Assembly (NCBI GenBank): GCA_021495925.1
Contig: JAKEKT010000015.1
Coordinates: 434,001-498,000, forward strand
DNA from: Diplodia intermedia
Lineage: Eukaryota > Ascomycota > Dothideomycetes > Botryosphaeriales > Botryosphaeriaceae
Length of the DNA stretch: 64,000 nt
Direction of reading: 5' to 3'
Below the pieces are notes generated by a model. The model was given only the letters and a program-made list of their open reading frames with translations, made no database searches and was not told where the DNA came from. This document shows, in pieces, positions 56,045-64,000 of the stretch. The translations under genes and the position numbers were made by a program. Every line of letters starts with the position of its first letter. The first letter of the stretch is position 1.

Positions 56045-57065
56045 GGTGAGGGTGCGGCGTACGGGGCGGTTCAGCTGGTGCGGGAAGGAACGGCGGAGCT
56101 GAAGCTTCGGGGCGGACAAGGCGACGGCTCGGCGCAGCGGTCGAGTAGGCTTGGGGTACAGGGCACAGAGACTAGAGTCCAAAGGCCTACGCAAAAGATG
56201 GCGTTGGTTTTGCATAGGCTCGTCGAATCCCAAGTGGGGTCGCCGCAATTCAGTCATCGATGGCAGCCCGCGCCAAAATTTCTTCCCATGACTCAGGTAG
56301 CCTTGAACCCCACCAGCCACTCGGTGCACCACGCCTCGCGCATCAGGGCCCATCGTCTGGCGATCTGTCAATGCATTGTAGTATTCATGCTCCCCCAGGA
56401 CATTACTCGTGAATTACGAGAGTATACGGCGGTAAGCGGAGGCTGCATGGAAGGTAGCAATGCTCGGAGAAGGATCAATATCGATAGTGGCATCGCAGTC
56501 AGCACGTCTCTATCTTCACAAATCTGGAGACCTGCCCCGGGAGATTCAGCGGCAGCGGAAGCGCTGTGCCGATTTCGCTATTCCTTATCCACACACACCG
56601 TCTGACAGGTGTTGTTGACATAGCGCGCGCTTAGGAGAGGGTCTTTGCGGGGGCTGCGCTTCGCTATGGCGCGCGACACGGTCACATTTAATACATGGGG
56701 CCGTGATCAACTATTTGCTGCGCCTTTGAGGCAGATCGTCCACACTCACCGCTTAGGTTGGTCATGGCAGTTGGAGTATGACGGGCGCCTGTGGCTGAAC
56801 TCAGCCCCGCGGCACAGGCGCCAGGCGACCCCACCAGTGGAGCAACCGGACAAGGCACACATTTTGACGCCCAGCGACCTGAGCCCCCAACACTCAGCCT
56901 CACGTGAGAAATAGTGCTGCGTATACAAAAGGGTTCTGCGGTAGTCACAGTCCTGCTTTCTTTGTGTAACCCGAGAACCATCCACTCAGACACATCGCCG
57001 CTGCCTCTTCCAACAACTTAACTCACCCCTCATCCACCTCATTTCGACCCCCAAAAGAACAAACA
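56045..57065. other. Divergent spacer, ArgRS and deoxyribosyltransferase-like gene
   Basis: The part next to ArgRS (56045-56215, possibly to 56371) may be coding for a mitochondrial presequence. The rest is presumed promoter DNA for both genes. No further gene is visible. Confidence 0.5.
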
Positions 57066-57581
57066 ATGGCCGCAAACCCCGCCACCCTCACCTCCACCAC
57101 CGCCGCCGCAGGGCGCAATGCCAAAATCTACCTGGCCCCGAACTACCCGCCCAAGATCGAGGGGCGCTCCATCTTCCTCGCGGGTTCCATCGAGATGGGC
57201 AAGGCCGAGGACTGGCAGACGGTCGTGACGGACCGCATCGCGCACCTGCCCGTCACCATCCTCAACCCGCGCCGGCCCGACTGGAACAACGACTGGAAGC
57301 AGAGCAAGGACGACGCGCGCTTCCGCGAGCAGGTCGAGTGGGAGCTGGACATGCAGGAGCGCTGCGACGTCGTCGCCATGCACTTCCACCCGGACACCAA
57401 GGCCCCCATCTCGCTGCTCGAGCTCGGCCTGTTCGCCTCGTCCGGCAAGATGGTCGTGTGCTGCCCCGACGGCTTCTACCGCAAGGGCAACGTCGAGCTC
57501 GTGTGCGAGCGCGCCGGCGTCCCGCTGTTCAACACGCTCGACGAGTGGGTCGAGGAGGTCCTTAAGAAGCTGCAGGCTTGA
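57066..57581 (+). CDS. Nucleoside 2-deoxyribosyltransferase-like protein
   Basis: A 171-residue single-exon protein of the Nuc_deoxyri_tr2/DUF4406-type fold, which splits or transfers the glycosidic bond of nucleosides or related nucleotides. Seen: GRSIFLAGSIEMGKAEDWQ (the strand and Gly-rich loop that holds the sugar), VTILNPRRPDWNNDWKQ, a helix EQVEWELDMQERCDVVAMHF, and ISLLELGLFASSGKMVVCCP, whose Glu in LELG matches the catalytic glutamate of the family, then FYRKGNVELVCERAGVPLF. Start MAANPATLTSTTA after AACAATGG is well placed. Substrate is not determined; the fungal members are little studied. Divergent from ArgRS. Confidence 0.88.
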   Translation: MAANPATLTSTTAAAGRNAKIYLAPNYPPKIEGRSIFLAGSIEMGKAEDWQTVVTDRIAHLPVTILNPRRPDWNNDWKQSKDDARFREQVEWELDMQERCDVVAMHFHPDTKAPISLLELGLFASSGKMVVCCPDGFYRKGNVELVCERAGVPLFNTLDEWVEEVLKKLQA

Positions 57582-59397
57582 ATCGCCTGCCGGGAGAGAG
57601 AGGGACGCTCGCGGCTTCTCGGCGGAGGAATGCGTGCAATGGAGTTGGGGCTTTCTGATCCAGCGTTGAAGCGACGACGGCGTGCAGATCATGGCCTTTT
57701 TTAACAAGCTTTTTCTTCTTTTCCTATCTGCCCGTCTCTGCCTATTCCCCATTTACTCGCGAAATCATGCCTTTTTCCAAGAGATATCTTAAGTATCCGA
57801 GGGGGGACGAGATTACTTCTACTCTCAAATATACATACGTTGTCCGACTCGACATCTTTCCATTCCCTGTTCAAAACCGAGACAAACCTGTCTCCACGGT
57901 TCCGGGAAGACCATCAACCACCAGGCTGAGACACGCATGAATCTTACAGAAGATCCCCGAAGGGCTGAGGGTAGGTAGCTCATGCCCGATCACGCAAATT
58001 GGGCTCCCATGACAAAAGCAAGGATGACTTCGCAGCATCTTACCTGCCTAATCGCTGTCTTATCTCGCATATCACCGTTGCTCCGAATCTGCCCGCAGAG
58101 CGCACTCTTTCCTTCCCCTTACATCGTTCTCGTTCCCATGAGCACGCCCTGCCTCGGCTCCAGAGAGCTGGGCTTCGCGAAAACGTGTGTGACGCAAGCG
58201 CAAAGCGATTACCAGAGAAACAACGAACACATGTCGGCGAGGCGTGCGTGCTTGCGGTAAGCGGTGGCGAGGATTTTGATAACATTATATCCGACTCGGT
58301 CTGTCTTACAGCTACACACGGAGGTTGCCCTCACTTCATTGCTGCCCAATCATTCTTCCAGTCGCTTGGATCGGTCCCGCTCCGTTGCGTCCAAGATTCC
58401 GAATGCGCCCTTGCCTCATGCACGCGGTGTCAGACGTTCCACCTTCTTCCTGCGTGTACTGTGTGCTATTTTTTGCCCGTTTTCGGATACTAGAAATGAA
58501 CCTTGACACGAAAATTGCAAACACTCATTCGACGTTGTTGAAAGGGAAACCAGCATATCAAGGATTGGCCATTAGACACCACCCCCATAATAATTTAAAA
58601 GGTAAGGCACCAAGCCGCTTAGTCTTTGAGAAAATTCACCCCAAACAAGAATGCTAAAAAGAAGTCCGCCCGCTGATTTTACGTCCCAGTACAATGCGAT
58701 CCCTTGAACGCACTGAAGAAGAACAGATGCCGCGGAGAGGGTATGAAGAGAATTTGCAGAGATTATAGGAGGAAGGTTAAGGGGATTTGAAAAATGAGCA
58801 CTCGCGCTACCTTGCTACCCGTGAAAAAGATGAAAGACGAGAAGTTGCATAGTCCAGGCGTGTGCTGAGAGAATAAAAGCGGCGGATACGGCGAAAGAAG
58901 CGCAAAGATAAATCTCGTAGTATCAATACTGCCATGGAAGCGCTGCTTGTGAAAACACACGCAGCCAACAAGAGCTTCATCTGGGATTTTGTCGTCGTAA
59001 GTGTCGTTCGTAGCGTCGTAATCGTAAGCGGCCATAAATCGTGATCTTCCCATGTTGCCCTCCCCGAAAAACAAGAAAGAAAGGAGCAACTTTTTCCCTT
59101 TTGGTCCTCTTGCAAGAGTTGTCTTTTTTTGCCACCCAGGTTTTTGGTCGCCATCTTCCACCAACGACGAATAGAGACAAGACTGTGAAAGGGAACGGAT
59201 AGACCACCCGAAGAACAGATTCTTTTCTGGACGATTCAAAGATCAAGAGGTATGGAGAAAGAAAGAAAAAGGAACGCGAAGGGGATATCAAATAGCCAAC
59301 CATGTCCAAACCTAGATCCATCCGAGTAAATGCGAAAAATAGCCGAAATTGAGTCCTACACCTTCAATCCACGGTAACAATACCGTTATTGCGGCGC
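57582..59397. other. Intergenic, 1.8 kb
   Basis: Region between convergent genes. Frames such as 57999-58493 (+) have no recognisable content. The part below 59397 is probably 3' UTR of the minus-strand gene. Confidence 0.5.
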
Positions 59398-61419
59398 TTA
59401 GAACCGCTCGGGGCGGTAATACTGTCGGGGGTCGTCGGCATAGCGAACCCTCCTTTGTTGCCTCATGGGACGTTCGAACTCGGGAGCAGGATCGTAGCCA
59501 CTGCGACTACCACCACGCGGCAGAGCACTGTCGCGATCGCTTCGAGACCGGCTACTGCTGGTGTTGGTAGTCACGCGACTGCCTTCTGTAAGGTATTGCT
59601 TCTCTCTGCCTTTGGTCTCGGAGATGATAATCTGTTGATTGCCGTCTTCTCCGGTAGTGACTCTGAAAACTTTGCGGCCCATGTCGCCTTCGACGAACAT
59701 GTCATCACCCTCCATTCTGATCACCATGTTTCCATCTTTGACGGCCTTGCGTGTTGAGGTGCTGCGAGATCCATCACTGATGCGGCTAGCACCGTCATAG
59801 CTGTGCTGCGAGTGACTGCTGCCTCGAGGGCGAGTGGCGTTGCTGGAGGCGCGACCGCGAGCAGTGTTGGTGCGAAGGTTGTCAACGCCAGCGCCAGAGC
59901 TGCCGTTCATGCTGTTCAAGTAGGCCTCAACCTTGTTAACTTCGGTGTGCAGTTTGTTTTTCCTTCTGTCATCAGCAGTAGCATCGCGGCGAAGAGCGTC
60001 GTCGAAGTCAGTGTGAACCACGTCTCTGTTGTACATAGTGTTGCGTCTAGTCCTCTCACGCTCAGAATCCCTCGGTCGGTCAGAGCGGGAAGGTTGGATC
60101 ATGACACGGTCTCCTCTGGATACTGAAGGGTAATAGTGGTTTCGATCGGAGCCAGCGACGGAAGAATGCCTGCGGGGCAGTTGAAGCGATTGAGTCGTCT
60201 CGACTAAGTCCTCTTCGTAGTCAGCCGGTCTGTCATGGTAGCCGACTGACAATGGCCTGGCACGAAGGACGTTATTGGTCGTCTGCGATCGCAAGCTTGG
60301 TCGCCGTGGCGGAGGCTCAACAGCGGTTGGACGAGGCGGTGGTGGCATGATCATCCTGCTTCGCTCGGTTGGGGTATGGCGGTAGTAGCCATCTTCGTCC
60401 TCATCCTCATCCGAATGATCATCGATGGGTGCCTGTTGGTACAGAGCAGGTGGCATAGCAGGTCCGTAGCGGGGGTTCGGCAAGTTCTGTGGAGGCGCTC
60501 GAGGAGGATACCCGTCGCTCACTCTGCTTATCATACCAGGCCGAGCTTCATAAGAAGCGCTGAGGGGAGAGTGAGGGACTGCGGGAAAGTACCCGGCATG
60601 AGATGCTGCACCCATCATGGCAGCGTACTGAGGATTCCACATTGCAGGCGGTGGGCCGTGAGGAGTATTCATCTGGGAATAGTTGTGGCGGTCTGAGAGA
60701 CTGGATCCGCCGTAGTAGCTGTGTGGCCTCGGGTGTGAGTAAACTTGTGACCTTGTCGACCCTGCAATCTGGGTTTCAACAAGCGGGTGATGGTAGCCAA
60801 TTGGAGGTCTGCTTGGAGATGGAGGCACGCGGGGCGATCGAGGGAGGTACGAGGAGTAATTGTCGTCCATTCCAGTCTTCAATGGCGGTGGCTTTTTCCT
60901 CAACCTTACCAGGCACTGGTCACAGTTGGGATCATCGCAATCAGGACCGACACTGTCGCGACGCGAGCGGCTAATGGATGGGGCCCTGTTCCTTGTGGAA
61001 GACTGTCGCACTACCACTGGCTTCTTCTCCTTGTGTGTTTTGGGGGTCTTGGAAGGCTTGGGGGTCTCGCGAGCCTGGGTGCTCTTCTTCCTGGAGCTCT
61101 CGGAAAGTCTGGGGCGCGCATGGGTAGGAGCCGGAGCCGGAGCCTCTGGGACGGCAGGGGGAGCCTCTTGTTTCACGGGCGAGCGTCTTCTATTGTTCGA
61201 GCTTGGGGCGGAATCAGCGCTGCTACCCGTGGCGGCGGTGCGGCTCGAATACCCTGAATCACTTGTGAGGTCCGTCGGGCGGGTGCCATGAGTCCTATGC
61301 AATTCGTTCTGCGAGGCGCGCTTGGCGGAGACATTGGACTGAGGCTGCGACTTGGGTTCGGTGTACCCTTCGTCGGAAGACTCGTCCGTCTCGCAGGTGG
61401 GCTGGAAGCGCGGAGCCAT
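59398..61419 (-). CDS. Disordered Ser/Arg/Pro-rich protein, unknown
   Basis: Not recognised by name. A single exon of 673 residues starting MAPRFQPTCETDESSDEGYT. The first half is low complexity, with SDSGYSSRTAATGSSADS, basic runs (KTHKEKKPVVVRQSS) and a small Cys group, C161-x4-C166-x2-C169 (GPDCDDPNCDQCLVRLRKK). The middle is Pro/Tyr-rich with an acidic run (DDHSDEDEDEDG) and several RxxS-type phosphosite-like patterns. The C-terminal third has a folded-looking stretch, NMVIRMEGDDMFVEGDMG then RKVFRVTTGEDGNQQIII, and ends RVRYADDPRQYYRPERF. No TM segment, signal peptide or enzyme motif. Nuclear or scaffold roles would fit but are guesses. Length and unbroken frame support a real gene. Confidence 0.78.
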   Translation of the reverse strand: MAPRFQPTCETDESSDEGYTEPKSQPQSNVSAKRASQNELHRTHGTRPTDLTSDSGYSSRTAATGSSADSAPSSNNRRRSPVKQEAPPAVPEAPAPAPTHARPRLSESSRKKSTQARETPKPSKTPKTHKEKKPVVVRQSSTRNRAPSISRSRRDSVGPDCDDPNCDQCLVRLRKKPPPLKTGMDDNYSSYLPRSPRVPPSPSRPPIGYHHPLVETQIAGSTRSQVYSHPRPHSYYGGSSLSDRHNYSQMNTPHGPPPAMWNPQYAAMMGAASHAGYFPAVPHSPLSASYEARPGMISRVSDGYPPRAPPQNLPNPRYGPAMPPALYQQAPIDDHSDEDEDEDGYYRHTPTERSRMIMPPPPRPTAVEPPPRRPSLRSQTTNNVLRARPLSVGYHDRPADYEEDLVETTQSLQLPRRHSSVAGSDRNHYYPSVSRGDRVMIQPSRSDRPRDSERERTRRNTMYNRDVVHTDFDDALRRDATADDRRKNKLHTEVNKVEAYLNSMNGSSGAGVDNLRTNTARGRASSNATRPRGSSHSQHSYDGASRISDGSRSTSTRKAVKDGNMVIRMEGDDMFVEGDMGRKVFRVTTGEDGNQQIIISETKGREKQYLTEGSRVTTNTSSSRSRSDRDSALPRGGSRSGYDPAPEFERPMRQQRRVRYADDPRQYYRPERF

Positions 61420-64000
61420 GGTGGTGGAGAGTGGATCGGCGGGTGTCGGTTCGGGTAATCGATGGCGGCGGCAAGCAGACGGACGACAGCTCCAAACGCT
61501 CGTCGCAGCAGGCGGAGTGCGCGCGCGCTTGGTCGTGGATGGTGTTCAGCAGTCGAACAATGCGCGCGGAAGCATGGCGAGGGAGATCAGCCGGGCAGAG
61601 AGGGTGAGGCCGGAGGCGGGGTGATGCGAGGAAGCATAAATTTAACAGCCGACGGGAGCACCAAGGGCCGTTGGGCCGCCTGGGGGCAGGTTGGGCAGGT
61701 AGGGCTGCTGCAACCCGGGCAGATTAACAAGCACGCCGGCAACAGAGGCAAAAAGCGCGCAGCGAAGTCCGCCAGGACAGAGGGGGCGCGGGGCAGAGCT
61801 GGATCTGGGGAGCGACGAGGGAGAGAGAATCGAGGGTTGCAGGCGACAGGAGCGGGCAGGGTAGTTATTAGTCGGGCGACTCATCCAGATCGCAGCCTGC
61901 GCCTGCGTCGCCGGAGGCAGCAGCAGCGGGAGAATCTCAGCAGTCGCACACGCCCTCGCCCACATTGGCCCGACGACGGCCAAGCCAGCAATCACGTTTC
62001 ACGCCTTCCGCCCGAGTGCCTGTGTGGCGGCGCGCCTTCCACCCACACCTCCCCCGGCCGGACGCGCCCCAGACGCGACCATCCACCGCACCACCTCGTC
62101 CCCACGAGCCCACGAGCCCCGGGCGCACGGCGCAAAGCGCGCTCTTGATCTTCACGCGCCCACGCACGCGCTGCAGCCTGCCGCCCGTCGACACAACGTG
62201 TTTGCAGTGCGATGTATGCCGGTCCACAGTCACGGGCTCGCGTTGCTCTGATGCCGCGCCCCGGAATTTCCAGAGCGTTGGCTGCCGTCGCTCCACGCCC
62301 CCAACCCTCCGTCGGCCGGTGAACCGGCGGCCAATGCGTGGCCCTCGATCCGCTCACCTAATTCCAACCTTCTTATGCGCTCCGGCTGAACAGCCGCTCT
62401 GCTCCGGCGACGCCCGCTTCGTCCATGCCGCCCTGATCGGTGGCCAGATGCCGGACCTGACGTCGGCCTACTCTTGCGACCACGGCCCCAACCGCCCCAA
62501 AATCCGAGCTTTCGCTCTCGCCGTTCGATAGGCCGGGGCGTCTGCAGCCTTCCCCGGCACCCCCGGATCGCCCTGACCATGCTGCTGGGGTGGCGTCAAC
62601 GAAGCACACATGATCTTGTCTCGGTCCCGTATTTGCGGCTCCAACGCACGACGGCCAGCGCATCAGTGCCCGGTATCCCCCCGCGCAAACATGTCGAGCA
62701 GCGTCAATCAGCGCCCATCAGGAACGTTGTTGGACATCTGGCGCCGCCACCCCTGGGGTACTCAGGTACCTGGCTTATCCGCTTGTAGTCTGGATCACGG
62801 CTGAACGACCAAGGCCGCCTCCGGTCAGTCTCAAGCCTTCCCAGAGCCAGCCACGTTGGAGCACAGGTCGCACTTCCCCACATGCCAACTAAGCTGCTGG
62901 AGGAAACGTGGAATTGCGAGCGCCTGCTCACTGGTCCGTCCATTTCCGAAACATGGGGAGGCGGGCCAGATCAAACGTCTAGACTACTTCACCACTTTCC
63001 AGTGTACTCCGGTCGATGAAGCATACTCAAAGCTTCGCCGGTTCAGTTAGACCTTCCGTCAACCGCCAGCTACGTGGATCTGTGCGACATACAAAAAGGC
63101 TCACTCCCGGGCCGCCGGGGCCGCCAGTAGCTGCCTGAGGATCCAATTCCGACCTAAGGCACCTGTCATTCGGCCGATGCAATCATCAGCTGAGAGCTCT
63201 ACAGTCTTACAAGAGCCGCCGAGCATGCTGGCCTTCGTATCTTTTGGAATGCGTTAATGCCGTCTTGGATCCCAGCAATTGCTCATTTCTATCGTCAGTT
63301 GGTGCGCTATAAACAATACGCGCGTATGTTCGGCTTAAGCTTCGTACTACTCCCTACCATTGCGGCAAAGAAGGTTATGACTGCAGCGTGTTTACTGAAG
63401 CATACAGAACAATGACCCTTTGGTTGAGTGGTGGACAGTATGGCATCTCTGTATCGTCGTAGGTGGGCTTCCTTCGCATATTCTGCAGCAGTTCCAGAGT
63501 TGCCTAGAACATCTTTATGCACGCCAGCCACTTGTTGCAGGGCGAGCGTGCATAATTTGCATCCGTCTCTTTCAACCGGGGCCTATTGCGGATCAGATGA
63601 CCGGTACAACCATGACGAATAGGAGCACTCACGACGCTCGGGTGCAGCTGGGGACGGAGGGCGTCCCGGCAGCTGCGCCGGCCGTCACCACTGTGGCGAC
63701 TGGCGGCGACGGTCGTCAAGCAGCGGCCAGACCGAAGGCTTCGTCATACAGTCGACCCGCCTCGATGAGAGTGGTTCCAAAAAGGCGGTCACAGTCAGCA
63801 CTCACCCTGGATTCAGTCGCCCGCCCTCCCGACGGGCTGTAGTCCAATCCCCAACCGGCGGCCTGCGCTCGAATGACGATCGTTATCACGATCCGGCTGT
63901 TTTGAGCAGTTCATGCAGCGGCACTAATGGCGGACTGGCCGCATCGTATGTGATCCTGCGCAGGCCGGCCCTTAGCAACAGTGGCCTCCAACCAGCCTTC
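61420..64000. other. Intergenic to the window end, 2.6 kb
   Basis: Upstream region of the minus-strand gene and further DNA to the edge. Frames at 61462-62148 (+), 61965-62531 (+) and 63420-63842 (+) are compositionally biased or featureless. I see no gene, RNA or repeat here. Confidence 0.5.

Noticed and set aside
63420..63842. 140-codon plus-strand frame near the window end
   Set aside because: No domain, mixed composition, no good start context; could be a partial exon but nothing supports it.

Overview
The window is nuclear DNA of a filamentous ascomycete (Pezizomycotina; a Dothideomycete is my best guess, by inference only). The basis is many short introns (about 48-100 bp, one of 206 bp) with GT..AG ends and CTAAC-like branch sites, GC-rich coding sequence, long intergenic spacers, no operons, and fungal genes such as SHO1, ro-10, a cerevisin-type vacuolar protease and a Dal5-like permease.

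Layout, left to right. 1-1080 (-): 5' part of an AVT-type amino acid transporter, cut by the window edge. 1401-2087 (+): ro-10/p24 dynactin subunit. 3780-4859 (+): SHO1 osmosensor. 8375-10699 (-): secreted repeat protein with a PAN-like Cys module, seven exact-length 11-residue repeats and a hevein-type chitin-binding domain. 11436-11551 (+): intron-containing tRNA-Leu(CAG). 12479-13307 (+): Frm2/Hbn1-type nitroreductase with a probable mitochondrial presequence. 13.3-18.2 kb: no gene, with an AT-rich island. 18186-20363 (-): DNA polymerase eta. 20783-21010 (+): small membrane protein. 21553-22720 (+): GST-like protein with an extra C-terminal domain. 24086-25156 (+): RfeG-like protein. 25.2-30.9 kb: no gene, but a 182-bp MITE-like element. 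30914-34840 (-): large low-complexity protein. 36191-38058 (-): vacuolar subtilase. 39062-47125 (+): BEACH/WD40 protein (BPH1 type). 48095-49853 (-): Dal5-like MFS permease behind a cluster of GATA sites. 50380-51741 (-): RNA 3'-phosphate cyclase. 52331-52693 (+): small orphan protein. 54046-56044 (-): arginyl-tRNA synthetase with a probable upstream mitochondrial start. 57066-57581 (+): nucleoside 2-deoxyribosyltransferase-like protein. 59398-61419 (-): disordered protein of unknown function. 61.4-64.0 kb: no gene recognised.

The genes are mostly unrelated housekeeping and signalling genes, not a cluster. Many are divergently paired over spacers of 0.3-1.0 kb (AVT/ro-10, Pol eta/small membrane protein, subtilase/BPH1, RtcA-like/orphan, ArgRS/deoxyribosyltransferase-like). 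I found no biosynthetic gene cluster, CRISPR array, rRNA gene or intact transposase. The most distinctive items are the MITE-like element whose two inverted repeats differ by one 17-bp unit, the secreted 11-mer/chitin-binding protein, the Pol eta PCNA-binding box fused to its ubiquitin-binding finger, and two genes with apparent alternative mitochondrial/cytosolic starts. All gene models come from reading the sequence; exon junctions follow splice consensus and frame, not transcript data.
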